64,000 nucleotides of DNA from Flavobacterium sp. HTF (GCF_003105115.1 NZ_QETH01000016.1:1-64000); one strand, 5' to 3'; shown: positions 1-9,432, numbered from the stretch's first letter. The notes: generated by a model not told the origin, from the sequence alone. Numbers and translations are program-made.

Positions 1-350
1 CCCAGTTTGTCATTCTGAGGAACGAAGAATCTTCATAAGAAGCTCGACAAAGATTGGAGAATTAGCAGGAGGAGTCACTAACGAAGATTCTTCCTCCGTC
101 AGAATGACAAGATTGAGAGAATAAAAAAAATAATACGCCCAGTTTGTCATTCTGAGGAACGAAGAATCTTCATAAGAAGCTCGACAAAAATTGGCGAATT
201 AGCAGGAGGAGTCACTAACGAAGATTCTTCCTCCGTCAGAATGACAATATTGAAAGAATAAAAAAATAACACACCCAGTTTGTCATTCTGAGGAACGAAG
301 AATCTTCATAAGAAGCTCGACAAAGAATGGCAAGATTGAGAGAATAAAAC
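1..350. repeat. Tandem palindromic intergenic repeat, 2.5 copies
   Basis: Three head-to-tail copies begin at 1, 138 and 274, so the period is about 137 bp. Each full copy is an imperfect inverted repeat: arms 9-33 and 84-108 in copy 1, 146-170 and 221-245 in copy 2, both built on GTCATTCTGAGGAACG. Copy 3 keeps the left arm (282-306) but its interior and right arm are deleted. No open frame of note is present. A diverged relative lies at 4818-4922. The structure suggests a REP/MITE-like non-coding element that could fold in RNA; no mobility gene is attached. Confidence 0.85.
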
Positions 351-353
351 AGA

Positions 354-486
354 AAACACATAGAGACATAGATTTTTATAGTTAGAAAAGTAAAAAAACA
401 AAAGAAACAGTTCCACACATAGCTAAATCTTTTGAGCTAACTAAAACCTTTTTTTTTAGTTTTAAAAACTATGTCTCTATGTGTTT
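354..486. repeat. Inverted repeat flanking the gap before the GH130 gene
   Basis: An 18-bp perfect inverted repeat has arms at 354-371 and 469-486, the left arm reading AAACACATAGAGACATAG, with about 97 bp between them. It sits just before the first gene of PUL1. A degenerate copy of the right arm appears near 4933-4955. It may be a second MITE-like repeat family; no promoter box can be recognised in it. Confidence 0.6.
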
Positions 487-540
487 AAAGTAAAAAGCTT
501 AAACAAAAAACAAAAAAACAAACTATAAAAAGACAGCAAA

Positions 541-1506
541 ATGAGTACTATTCCCTGGCAAGACAGATCCGAAAACAGTAATGATGTAATGTGGAGATAT
601 TCTGAAAATCCTATTATTGACCGATATGCAATTCCTTCATCTAATAGTATTTTTAATAGTGCAGTGGTGCCTTTTGGCGACGGATTTGCGGGTGTTTTCA
701 GATGTGATAACAAAGCGGTACAAATGAATATTTTTGCCGGTTTTAGTAAAAACGGAATCGATTGGGATATCAACCACGAACCAATCGTAATGCAGTCCGG
801 AAATACCGAAATGATCGAATCTGCTTATAAATATGACCCAAGAGTTGTTTTTATAGAAGATCGTTACTGGATTACATGGTGTAATGGTTACAACGGACCA
901 ACAATTGGTATCGGATATACTTTTGACTTTAAAGAATTTTTCCAATGTGAAAATGCTTTTCTTCCTTTCAACAGAAACGGCGTTTTGTTTCCACAAAAAA
1001 TAAATGGTAAATACGCCATGTTAAGCCGCCCTAGTGACAACGGACATACCCCTTTTGGAGACATCTGGATCAGCTACAGCCCGGACATGAAATATTGGGG
1101 AGAACACAGATTAGTGATGAAACCAAGTCCGTTTGAGCAAAGTGCCTGGCAATGTACAAAAGTTGGTGCAGGACCAATTCCGATTTTAACGAAAGAAGGC
1201 TGGCTGATGATCTACCACGGCGTTATCAATACCTGCAACGGTTTCCGTTATGCAATGGGAGCAGCACTTCTGGAAGAAAACGCACCTGAAAATATAAAAT
1301 ACAGAACACAACCTTATTTGTTAGGGCCAGCAGAAATTTACGAAATGGTAGGAGACGTACCAAACGTAGTATTCCCTTGTGCAGCTTTACACGATATTGA
1401 AGAAGACAAATTAGCCGTTTATTATGGAGCAGCAGATACTGTTGTTGCAATGGCATTTGGTAAATTAAGTGAGGTAATACAATTTACAAAAGATAACAGT
1501 TTATAA
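541..1506 (+). CDS. GH130 beta-mannoside phosphorylase
   Basis: This 321-residue protein has the five-bladed propeller sequence pattern of glycoside hydrolase family 130, which uses phosphate to split beta-1,4-mannosides and release mannose 1-phosphate. The family proton donor Asp is visible in the Y98-D99-P100-R101 motif. There is no signal peptide, so it should act in the cytoplasm. Family members in N-glycan loci phosphorolyse Man-beta-1,4-GlcNAc, the core disaccharide left after alpha-mannose removal, and this context (glycosylasparaginase, GH20, GH92) favours that substrate. A mannosyl-glucose or mannobiose substrate cannot be excluded. It is the first gene of the block and lies 7 bp before the next. 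Confidence 0.88.
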   Translation: MSTIPWQDRSENSNDVMWRYSENPIIDRYAIPSSNSIFNSAVVPFGDGFAGVFRCDNKAVQMNIFAGFSKNGIDWDINHEPIVMQSGNTEMIESAYKYDPRVVFIEDRYWITWCNGYNGPTIGIGYTFDFKEFFQCENAFLPFNRNGVLFPQKINGKYAMLSRPSDNGHTPFGDIWISYSPDMKYWGEHRLVMKPSPFEQSAWQCTKVGAGPIPILTKEGWLMIYHGVINTCNGFRYAMGAALLEENAPENIKYRTQPYLLGPAEIYEMVGDVPNVVFPCAALHDIEEDKLAVYYGAADTVVAMAFGKLSEVIQFTKDNSL

Positions 1507-1513
1507 AAAAAGC

Positions 1514-2581
1514 ATGCGTTTAAAATTTAAATGGTTATCAGTCGCTTTAGGATTTATTTCGGTAATTGGGTTTTCTCAATCGAAAAAAACAATTACGCCT
1601 AAAACTTACGTGGCCTCAAAAACTCAGGATGCAATTGTTATTGACGGAGATGATGCTGATGCTTCCTGGAACAAAGTAGATTGGACAGATCTTTTTGAAG
1701 ATATTGAAAATAACGAAAAACCAAAATATGGAACAAAAGTAAAAATGCTCTGGGATGATACCAATTTTTATATATTAGCAAAGCTTGATGAGCCACATGT
1801 TTGGGCAAATTTAAAACAACGTGATACCATTATCTTTTACAACAACGATTTTGAAGTTTTCATTGACCCCGATAGCGACACTTTTAATTATTACGAATTA
1901 GAAATTAATGCATTAAATACAGCCTGGGATCTGTTTTTGTCAAAACCTTACAGAGAAAATGATAATGTTGTTCTGAATGACTGGAATATTCCGGGGCTCA
2001 AATCGGCTGTAAAAATTAAAGGAACGCTCAATAACCCAAACGACATTGACGAAAGTTGGGTATTAGAAATGGCAATTCCCTGGGCATCTTATAAAACCTC
2101 TTATTTTGACAAAAATGTGCCTGTTGATAAATTCTGGCGGGTAAATTTTTCGAGAGTAAACTGGCAGCACAGCATAACCGATAAAGGTTACGAACGCAAA
2201 AAAGATGCAGCCGGAAAATTTTTACCGGAATACAATTGGGTCTGGTCACCAATGGGGGTAATCAACATGCATGAACCCGAAAAATGGGGTTATGTTTATT
2301 TTTCTTCGAAAGAAGGAAAAGACAATTTTACAATTCCGCAGGAAGAGAAAGTAAAATGGGAATTGTACTCGCTTTACCGGGCGCAAAAGGAATATTTTCA
2401 AAAAAATAATAAATGGGCTGTATCTTTAGCAAGCCTGACTAAAGAAACAATAAGTGTTGATACCAAAGTTTTAAAACCAAAACTGGAAAATCACACAGCC
2501 GGTTTTAATATATCGGTCAAAAGCCCTTTTTCTGATAAGATATTTATTATCAGGCAGGATGGTAAAATTATAACCAACTAA
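1514..2581 (+). CDS. Secreted CBM9-like carbohydrate-binding protein
   Basis: The 355-residue product has a signal peptide ending near SQSKK. Residues of about 40-230 match the carbohydrate-binding family 9-like fold: the start IVIDGDDADASWNKVDWTD, then YILAKLDEPHVWA, then NDFEVFIDPDSD, and the MAIPWASY strand. About 125 further residues at the C-terminus match nothing I recognise. Such proteins usually occur beside GHL10-like or GH130 genes in Bacteroidota and are thought to bind sugars in the periplasm or on the surface. No catalytic residues can be assigned. It lies 7 bp after GH130 and 11 bp before the next gene, so they are probably co-transcribed. Confidence 0.75.
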   Translation: MRLKFKWLSVALGFISVIGFSQSKKTITPKTYVASKTQDAIVIDGDDADASWNKVDWTDLFEDIENNEKPKYGTKVKMLWDDTNFYILAKLDEPHVWANLKQRDTIIFYNNDFEVFIDPDSDTFNYYELEINALNTAWDLFLSKPYRENDNVVLNDWNIPGLKSAVKIKGTLNNPNDIDESWVLEMAIPWASYKTSYFDKNVPVDKFWRVNFSRVNWQHSITDKGYERKKDAAGKFLPEYNWVWSPMGVINMHEPEKWGYVYFSSKEGKDNFTIPQEEKVKWELYSLYRAQKEYFQKNNKWAVSLASLTKETISVDTKVLKPKLENHTAGFNISVKSPFSDKIFIIRQDGKIITN

Positions 2582-2592
2582 AAAAAACAACC

Positions 2593-3675
2593 ATGAAACT
2601 ACCAAAACTAGTATTATTTTTTTTATTAGCATTAAGTGTTATTTCCTGTGCTAAAAAAGAAGAAACCACTTCTTTCAAATTTGGGGTCTGGATTACTGCA
2701 GATGCTAAAAGAGAAGATGCCGATTATGCAAAAGAATTCAAAAAATATAAAGATGGCGGTATTGATGAAGTTTTAATCAACACACAAACAGACCCTAAAC
2801 TTTTAGGAAGATTAGTACCCATCGCAAAAAAAGAAGGACTAAAAGTTCATGCCTGGATCATGGCTATGAACCGACCAAATGATTCGGTTGCTTTGCAGCA
2901 TCCGGACTGGTATCAGGTTAGCAAAGAAGGAAAATCCTGTTTTGATAACCGTCCTTATGTAGATTACTACCAATGGCTTTGCCCTACAAAAAAAGAATCA
3001 AGAGAACATGTTTTGGCTTTAGTAGAAGGTTTGGCAAAAGTAGAAGGAATAGAAAGTGTACACTTAGATTACATTCGTTTCCCGGATATCTTTTTGCCCA
3101 TCAGTTTATTGCCAAAATACAATTTGGTTCAGGATACAGAATTACCTCAGTTTGATTTCTGTTATTGTGATGCCTGCGTAAGCAAATTTGAAAAAGAGCA
3201 TCATAAAAATCCAAAAACAAGCCACAATACTTCAATTGATATGGAGTGGAAAAACTTCAGGCTGAATGCTGTAAAAGCAGTTGTTGATGATGCTTATAAA
3301 ATTGCCCACAAATACAATAAACAATTAACAGCAGCCGTATTTCCTTATCCTGAAATGGCAGATCACATGGTACGCCAGCGTTGGGACAAATGGAATATTG
3401 ATGAGGTTTACCCAATGATTTACCATAGTTTTTATGATGAAGAAATTGACTGGGTGGGTTATGCGACAAAGCAAGGCGTAGCTGATTTAGAAGGAAAAGA
3501 AACAAAAATTAATACAGGAATTTACATTCCGGGATTAAAATCAGACAAAGAACTTAAAGAAGCTATTTTATTAGCAAAATATAATGGTGCAAAAGGGGTT
3601 TCCTTTTTTGACGGAAATGCATTGTCTGATAGTAATTTAAAGACTATCAAAGAGACAAAAGCCAGTTTAAAATAA
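2593..3675 (+). CDS. GHL10/GHL13-like putative glycosidase lipoprotein
   Basis: This is a 360-residue lipoprotein with lipobox Cys19 followed by AKKEE, a lysine-plus-acidic context like the surface-export signal of Bacteroidota lipoproteins. The rest reads as a TIM barrel of the hypothetical glycoside hydrolase group (GHL10/DUF187 and GHL13/DUF4015). Successive strands are FGVWITADA, VHAWIMAMNRP, the conserved HLDYIRFPD with a candidate catalytic Asp, AAVFPYPEM, and EVYPMIYHSF. A CYCDAC cysteine cluster follows near residue 195. Its substrate is unknown. Its place beside glycosylasparaginase and GH130 makes an N-glycan core linkage plausible, and it may fill the role of the endo-glycosidase missing from this locus. 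Confidence 0.72.
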   Translation: MKLPKLVLFFLLALSVISCAKKEETTSFKFGVWITADAKREDADYAKEFKKYKDGGIDEVLINTQTDPKLLGRLVPIAKKEGLKVHAWIMAMNRPNDSVALQHPDWYQVSKEGKSCFDNRPYVDYYQWLCPTKKESREHVLALVEGLAKVEGIESVHLDYIRFPDIFLPISLLPKYNLVQDTELPQFDFCYCDACVSKFEKEHHKNPKTSHNTSIDMEWKNFRLNAVKAVVDDAYKIAHKYNKQLTAAVFPYPEMADHMVRQRWDKWNIDEVYPMIYHSFYDEEIDWVGYATKQGVADLEGKETKINTGIYIPGLKSDKELKEAILLAKYNGAKGVSFFDGNALSDSNLKTIKETKASLK

Positions 3676-3710
3676 TATCTTTCGGTTAGATAAATTTAAA
3701 AGTAAAACAG

Positions 3711-4733
3711 ATGTCAAATAGAAGAGATTTTATTAAAAAAACAACTTTAGGCACACTAGCCATAAGTTCAGTTTTCGGCTATAGCGGATTTGCAAAAAAT
3801 ACGGAAGAGAAAACGGAAGTAGAAAATCCGGTTAAAAAGCAAAAGAAGCCTGTTGTTATTTCGACATGGAATCATGGTTTACCTGCAAATCAAGAAACCT
3901 GGAAACAATTAAAAGCCGGGAAATCAGCCTTAGATGCGCTTGAAGCCGGTATGAAAATTCCCGAGGCAGATCCGAATGTCCGAAGTGTTGGTTATGGTGG
4001 ATATCCGGATCGCGAAGGGAAAGTAACTCTTGATGCCTGTATCATGGACCATAATAGTAATTGTGGTTCAGTATGTTTCCTGCAGGGCATTATGCATCCG
4101 ATTTCGGTAGCAAAAAGAGTATTGCAAAATACACCTCACGTAATGCTGGCCGGGCAGGGAGCGCTTCAGTTTGCACTATCGGAAGGTTTTAAAGAAGAAA
4201 ATTTACTGACTCCGGAATCTGAAAAAGACTGGAAAAAATGGCTTGAAGATTCTAAATACAAGCCTGTCATTAATATAGAAAATCACGATACCATAAGTAT
4301 GCTAATGTTGGATCAAGACGGCAATCTTTCGGGAGGGTGTACCACCAGTGGTGCTGCCTGGAAAATGCACGGTCGCGTCGGTGACTCCCCAATCATCGGC
4401 GCGGGTCTTTTTCTGGATAATGAGGTTGGCGCTGCGGCAGCAACCGGTTTAGGAGAAGCCGTGATCAGAACAGCAGGAAGCGCAATGGTGGTCGAATTAA
4501 TGCGTCAGGGGAAATCGCCTTATGATGCCTGTAAAGAAATCACAGAACGTATTTACAACAAACACAAAAACCATAAAGACATGGAGTACCTGCAGGTCGG
4601 ATTTATCGCTCTGAATAAAAATGGTGAACATGCAGGTTACAGTCTGAGATCAGGATTTAATTATGCCGTTTCCGATGACGAAAAAGGACACAGAATGGAA
4701 GATGCCAAATTTAAAATGTCCTGGGATAAATAA
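3711..4733 (+). CDS. Glycosylasparaginase (N4-(beta-GlcNAc)-L-asparaginase)
   Basis: The 340-residue precursor is an Ntn-hydrolase that cuts the amide bond between GlcNAc and asparagine, the last step of N-glycoprotein breakdown. The autoprocessing site is visible as His192-Asp193-Thr194-Ile, Thr194 becoming the N-terminal nucleophile of the beta chain. GGCTTSGAAWKMHGRVGDSP and GAAAATGLGE match substrate-binding segments of the family. The N-terminus SNRRDFIKK has the twin arginines of a Tat signal, so it is probably exported folded to the periplasm. The family requires a free Asn, so proteolysis must come first, and core fucose blocks it, which suits the GH29 gene downstream. Elizabethkingia has a well-studied homologue. 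Confidence 0.93.
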   Translation: MSNRRDFIKKTTLGTLAISSVFGYSGFAKNTEEKTEVENPVKKQKKPVVISTWNHGLPANQETWKQLKAGKSALDALEAGMKIPEADPNVRSVGYGGYPDREGKVTLDACIMDHNSNCGSVCFLQGIMHPISVAKRVLQNTPHVMLAGQGALQFALSEGFKEENLLTPESEKDWKKWLEDSKYKPVINIENHDTISMLMLDQDGNLSGGCTTSGAAWKMHGRVGDSPIIGAGLFLDNEVGAAAATGLGEAVIRTAGSAMVVELMRQGKSPYDACKEITERIYNKHKNHKDMEYLQVGFIALNKNGEHAGYSLRSGFNYAVSDDEKGHRMEDAKFKMSWDK

Positions 4734-4817
4734 ATTTAAATAGTTCCGGAGGAACGAATTATTTTGTAGCAACGGATTTTAATCCGTTGAAAAGAATGAA
4801 GATTAAACACAATATTT

Positions 4818-4922
4818 GTCATTTCGACGAAGGAGAAATCTCCACAAGAAGCTCTACTCTACAAAAATTGGCGGGCAACTATCAGGAATTTCCGGTGCGA
4901 TTTCTCCTTAGGTTGAAATGAC
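4818..4922. repeat. Diverged copy of the palindromic intergenic repeat
   Basis: Imperfect inverted arms at 4818-4840 and 4899-4922 (GTCATTTCGACGAAGG and its partner) enclose the internal segment AGAAGCTC...ACAAAAATTGGCG. The same internal segment occurs inside the repeats at 1-350, so this is the same family in a different sequence class. It occupies most of the 260-bp gap between the glycosylasparaginase and GH20 genes and may end or stabilise the upstream transcript. Confidence 0.75.
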
Positions 4923-4993
4923 AGACAAAGCTAAAAACTATATCTCTAAGAGTTTCCTGGTAAGTAGCTCTTAAAGAAACCAAAAAAGAAAGA

Positions 4994-7306
4994 ATGAAAA
5001 AAATAGTACTCCTATTAACCCTAATCACTTCAATTTTCTCGGCTAACGCACAGAAAGCTTACACGGAAAATGATATTCGTATCATTCCAAAACCGTCTCA
5101 GACTCTTATTAAAACAGGTGTTTTTCAATTTACAAAAGATACAAAGTTTGTAGTAAACGGAGATTTCCAAAAGGATGCTGCAAATGCTTTGGCTTCAAAA
5201 TTTGAAGTAGCTGCAGGATGGAAACCAGAAACGACAACAAAAGCACCTGTAAGCAATTTTGTTCAGTTTAAAGTTGATCCGAACTTAAAAAATGAAGCTT
5301 ACGTTTTAGATGTAAATCCGACAAGCATTGTTATTTCTGCTAAAGGTAATGTTGGTTTTATGTATGGTTTAGAAAGCGTGAGACAATTACTTCCGGAAGC
5401 GATTGAAAGTAAATTTGCGATTTCTACTGCAAAATGGGAAATTCCAAGTTTGACCATTACAGACGAACCTCGTTTTAAATGGAGAGGTTTAATGCTGGAT
5501 TTATCACGTCATTTCTTTGATAAAAATTACATTCTTGCTACAATCGATCGTTTGGCAATGCATAAAATGAACGTTTTGCATTTGCATTTGGTTGACGACC
5601 AGGGTTGGAGAATCGAAATAAAAAAATATCCAAAACTGACAGAAGTTGGCGCCTGGAGAGTAGATCAGGAAAACTTATCCTGGAATGCAAGACTTCCGGT
5701 AACCGCAGATCAAAAAGGAACTTATGGAGGTTTCTTTACACAAGATGAATTAAGAGAAATTGTAAAATATGCAGCTTCAAAAAACATTGAAGTAATCCCA
5801 GAAATCGAAATGCCGGCGCACGTAAGCAGTGCCATTGCATCGTATCCGGAACTGGCATGTTTTGATCAGAAAATAGGTGTTCCGTCAGGCGGAGTTTGGC
5901 CTTTGACAGATATTTATTGTGCAGGAAAAGAAACCACTTTTGAGTTTTTGCAAAATGTAATTGATGAAGTGATTACTATTTTTCCATCAAAATATATTCA
6001 TATTGGTGGCGATGAAGCGACTAAAACGAATTGGGCAAAATGTCCGCACTGCCAGAAAAGAATTAAAGATGAGCATTTAAAAGATGTGAACGAATTACAG
6101 AGCTATTTTGTAAAACGTATGGAAAAATACATCAACTCAAAAGGTAAAAGAGTTATCGGTTGGGATGAAATTTTAGAAGGTGGTTTGGCACCAGATGCAA
6201 CGGTTATGAGCTGGAGAGGAATGAAAGGCGGTATCGAAGCAGCAGATCAAGGTCATGATGTAATTATGAGTCCGGAATCTCCTTGTTATTTCAATTTTTA
6301 CCAAGGACCACAAAACGAAGAACCTTTAGCTTTTGATGCTTATAATCCGTTAAGTGAAGTATATAAATTTGATCCGGTAGTTTCAACAATGACGCCACAG
6401 GAAACAGCACACGTATTAGGTGGACAGGCAAATTTATGGGCAGAACATATCGCAGGACCTAAGGATTCTGAGTATATGATTTTTCCAAGATTGGCAGCAT
6501 TATCAGAAACTTTATGGAGTCCAAAAGAAAAAAGGAACTGGAATGATTTCACAACGAGATTATTCTCTTTATTACAGCGTTACGATTATTTGGGAATCAA
6601 TTATGCGAAAAGTGCGTATTTGGTAACCGCTTTTTCAACAGCTGATTTGGCTAATAAACAAATCAAAGTCGAATTGAAAAATGAATTCCCTAATCCAGAC
6701 ATTCGTTACGTTTTAGGAGATAAAAGTATCGATCATCATGCTGTAAAATATGTTGCTCCAATTGATATTAAGGAAACTACAGTTTTAAAAGCTTCTTTAT
6801 TTCAAGACAACAAACCAGTTGGAAAAACATATACAGATACGCTTGTTTTTCATAAAGGTTTTGCTAAAAACGTAAAATATTTAACGCCTTACAATTCGAA
6901 TTATAAAGGAGACGCTAATACAATGGTCAACACTATTCGCGGAAGCAAAAATTTTCACGACGGACAATGGCAGGCTTGGTTAGTAAACGATATGGAATTG
7001 GTAATTGACCTTGAAAAAGTTGAAAATATAGAGCAGGTAAGTGTTGGTGCTCTGGAAAGTCAGGGTGCAGGAGTTAATTTCCCAATTGAAGTTAAAGTTT
7101 TTATTTCTGACGATGGATTTAAATACAGACAAGTTGGAAAAATAATACGGCCGTATGCTGTAAATGCAGTTCCGGAATTGAAAGATTTTAAAATTAATTT
7201 CCAAAAACAAAATGCACGTTTTGTAAAAGTAATTGCAGGCAACTTAAAGAAAAGTCCAAAAGGAGAAAGTTCCTGGTTGTTTGTCGACGAGATTGTGGTG
7301 AATTAA
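4994..7306 (+). CDS. GH20 beta-N-acetylhexosaminidase with C-terminal F5/8-type domain
   Basis: The 770-residue protein starts with a signal peptide ending at SANAQ. An N-terminal GH20b domain (about 30-155) precedes the GH20 barrel, which shows KWRGLMLDLSRHFF, HLHLVDDQGWRIEI and the catalytic pair Asp340-Glu341 in IHIGGDEATK. The Asp holds the substrate acetamido group and the Glu is the general acid. MSWRGMKGG and GGQANLWAEH finish the active site. About residues 640-770 resemble a discoidin/CBM32 module. The enzyme should remove terminal beta-GlcNAc or GalNAc from glycan antennae in the periplasm. It follows a 260-bp gap with a repeat, so it may have its own promoter. Confidence 0.93.
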   Translation: MKKIVLLLTLITSIFSANAQKAYTENDIRIIPKPSQTLIKTGVFQFTKDTKFVVNGDFQKDAANALASKFEVAAGWKPETTTKAPVSNFVQFKVDPNLKNEAYVLDVNPTSIVISAKGNVGFMYGLESVRQLLPEAIESKFAISTAKWEIPSLTITDEPRFKWRGLMLDLSRHFFDKNYILATIDRLAMHKMNVLHLHLVDDQGWRIEIKKYPKLTEVGAWRVDQENLSWNARLPVTADQKGTYGGFFTQDELREIVKYAASKNIEVIPEIEMPAHVSSAIASYPELACFDQKIGVPSGGVWPLTDIYCAGKETTFEFLQNVIDEVITIFPSKYIHIGGDEATKTNWAKCPHCQKRIKDEHLKDVNELQSYFVKRMEKYINSKGKRVIGWDEILEGGLAPDATVMSWRGMKGGIEAADQGHDVIMSPESPCYFNFYQGPQNEEPLAFDAYNPLSEVYKFDPVVSTMTPQETAHVLGGQANLWAEHIAGPKDSEYMIFPRLAALSETLWSPKEKRNWNDFTTRLFSLLQRYDYLGINYAKSAYLVTAFSTADLANKQIKVELKNEFPNPDIRYVLGDKSIDHHAVKYVAPIDIKETTVLKASLFQDNKPVGKTYTDTLVFHKGFAKNVKYLTPYNSNYKGDANTMVNTIRGSKNFHDGQWQAWLVNDMELVIDLEKVENIEQVSVGALESQGAGVNFPIEVKVFISDDGFKYRQVGKIIRPYAVNAVPELKDFKINFQKQNARFVKVIAGNLKKSPKGESSWLFVDEIVVN

Positions 7307-7411
7307 ATATTTTAAACACATATAAACTAGATATTTTTTTTGAAACTTGGTAAACAGAGTTTAGAAAGAAATTGGTTTCTAACATATAGCTTAACGTGAA
7401 ATGCTTGCGAC

Positions 7412-7444
7412 AGCTTTGTCAAAGTTTCAAACTTTGACAAAGCT
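7412..7444. repeat. 33-bp perfect palindrome between GH20 and GH35
   Basis: Arms of 16 bp (7412-7427 and 7429-7444) flank a single central base; the left arm reads AGCTTTGTCAAAGTTT. It lies 106 bp after the GH20 stop codon and 135 bp before the GH35 start. There is no T-run after it on either strand, so a classic terminator is uncertain. It could be an mRNA-stabilising hairpin, a REP-like repeat or a large operator. Confidence 0.7.
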
Positions 7445-7578
7445 TTAAAGTCAAGTTTATCACTTCGATAAAATAGAATTATTAAAGAATAACTCTCTGT
7501 AGTATTTGATTATCTAAATCGTTTACTGCCTTAAGATTGCAATTTTTTAAGTTTATAAATGTATAATCTGAAAAAAAA

Positions 7579-9432
7579 ATGAAAAAGATATTATTTAAGC
7601 TGGGGATATTATTGATTTGCCTGATGCCGTTTTTTACCAGGGCGCAAACGAAAGGATTTTCTATATCTAATGGAGAATTTCAAAAAGATGGAAAAATTGT
7701 AAAAATACATTCAGGAGAAATGCACTATGCGCGTATTCCTAAAGAATATTGGAGACATAGGTTGCAAATGCTTAAAGCTATGGGAATGAATACCGTGGCA
7801 ACCTACGTATTTTGGAATTATCATGAAATAGAGCCAGGTGTATGGGATTTTAAAACAGGAAACAGAGATTTGGCTGAGTTTTTACGTATTGCTAAAAGTG
7901 AAGGATTGTATGTGATTCTTAGACCAGGTCCGTATGCATGTGGTGAATGGGAATTTGGAGGCTACCCTTGGTGGCTGCAAAATGATAAAGATTTGGTAAT
8001 TCGTACGAATAACAAAGCATTTTTAGAAGCTTGCAAAACGTATCTGGAACAATTGTATGCAGTGGTAAAAGGAAATTTTGCTAATCAGGGAGGACCAATT
8101 ATTATGGTTCAGGCAGAAAATGAATTTGGTTCTTATGTTTCTCAAAGAACCGATATTAGTGCTGAAGATCATAAAGCATACAAAACTGCAATTTACAATA
8201 TGCTTAAAGAAACAGGGTTTCAAGAGCCTTTTTTTACTTCTGACGGTACTTGGTTGTTTGAAGGTGGTATGGTAGAAGGCGTGTTACCAACTGCAAATGG
8301 GGAATCAAATATAGAAAACTTAAAGAAACAGGTTGATAAATACCATAAAGGGCAGGGGCCTTACATGGTCGCAGAGTTTTATTCTGGCTGGTTGGATCAT
8401 TGGGCAGAACCATTTATTAAAATTGGATCTGAGGAGATTGCAAGTCAAACTAAAAAGTACCTTGATGCAGGCGTTTCTTTTAATTATTATATGGTACACG
8501 GTGGTACTAATTTTGGATTTACCTCTGGAGCAAATTATAATGAAGAAAGTGATATTCAGCCTGATATTACCAGCTATGATTATGATGCACCTATTAGCGA
8601 AGCAGGTTGGGCAACACCAAAATTTATAGCCATACGTGAAGTAATGCAAAAGTATTCTAAAACAAAATTAGCACCGATTCCAGAGAAAATACCAGTTACA
8701 AAATATCCTAATCAGGTTATCAAATCGAGTATGGATGTTTTAAGTTGGATCAAAAAAGAAAAAGCGGTTGTAAATGATCAGCCTTTAACATTTGAAAAAT
8801 TAGGTCAGGGAAATGGATATGTTTTATATCGTAAACGATTTACGCAGCCAATTTCTTCTGGCAAATTAAAAATTGAGGGATTGAGAGACTTTGCTACAGT
8901 TTACGTAAATGGAGTTAAGGTAGGTGAATTGAATAGAGTTTTCAAAAATTACGAGCTGACAATTTCTATTCCTTTTAACGGTATTTTAGAAATTCTGGTT
9001 GAAAATATGGGACGTATTAATTACGGAGCCGAAATAGTACATAATACTAAAGGTATTATTTCTCCAGTATTCATTAATGAATATGAAATTAGTGGTGGAT
9101 GGGAAATGTATAAAATGCCGATGAATGAAGTTCCGGTTATTAAAAACGAAACGCTAAAAGCTGGACGACCAGTTTTATATGAATCTACAGTAAACATAGA
9201 TAAACCAGCCGACACTTTTCTTGATATGACAAATTGGGGAAAGGGAATTGTATTTGTTAACGGGCACAATCTTGGACGCTACTGGAAAGTTGGACCGCAA
9301 CAAACGCTATATGTGCCAGGCTGTTGGTTGAAAGCGGGCGAGAATAAGTTTGTTGTATTGGAGCAACTTAATGAAAATAGCAAAACAGAATTAACTTTTA
9401 CAGATCAACCAATACTTGATAAATTAAATTGA
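7579..9432 (+). CDS. GH35 beta-galactosidase
   Basis: This 617-residue secreted enzyme (signal peptide ending near TRAQ) carries the GH35 hallmarks: SGEMHYARIPKEYWRHRL at the N-terminus, GPYACGEWEFGG, the acid/base Glu182 in AENEFGS, and the nucleophile Glu266 in MVAEFYSGW. A beta-sandwich region follows from about residue 400, ending in NGHNLGRYW. GH35 removes terminal beta-linked galactose, so it should act early on complex N-glycan antennae or O-glycans before GH20. It is 55 bp upstream of the fucosidase gene. Family membership is certain; the exact linkage (beta-1,3 or beta-1,4) cannot be read from the sequence. Confidence 0.93.
   Translation: MKKILFKLGILLICLMPFFTRAQTKGFSISNGEFQKDGKIVKIHSGEMHYARIPKEYWRHRLQMLKAMGMNTVATYVFWNYHEIEPGVWDFKTGNRDLAEFLRIAKSEGLYVILRPGPYACGEWEFGGYPWWLQNDKDLVIRTNNKAFLEACKTYLEQLYAVVKGNFANQGGPIIMVQAENEFGSYVSQRTDISAEDHKAYKTAIYNMLKETGFQEPFFTSDGTWLFEGGMVEGVLPTANGESNIENLKKQVDKYHKGQGPYMVAEFYSGWLDHWAEPFIKIGSEEIASQTKKYLDAGVSFNYYMVHGGTNFGFTSGANYNEESDIQPDITSYDYDAPISEAGWATPKFIAIREVMQKYSKTKLAPIPEKIPVTKYPNQVIKSSMDVLSWIKKEKAVVNDQPLTFEKLGQGNGYVLYRKRFTQPISSGKLKIEGLRDFATVYVNGVKVGELNRVFKNYELTISIPFNGILEILVENMGRINYGAEIVHNTKGIISPVFINEYEISGGWEMYKMPMNEVPVIKNETLKAGRPVLYESTVNIDKPADTFLDMTNWGKGIVFVNGHNLGRYWKVGPQQTLYVPGCWLKAGENKFVVLEQLNENSKTELTFTDQPILDKLN

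Noticed and set aside
1-350. CRISPR array
   Set aside because: The period is about 137 bp, the whole unit repeats including what would be spacers, each unit is itself an inverted repeat, and no cas gene is near.
8333-8629. 98-codon + strand open frame inside the GH35 gene
   Set aside because: It lies in another frame of a gene with intact catalytic motifs and has no recognisable protein features.
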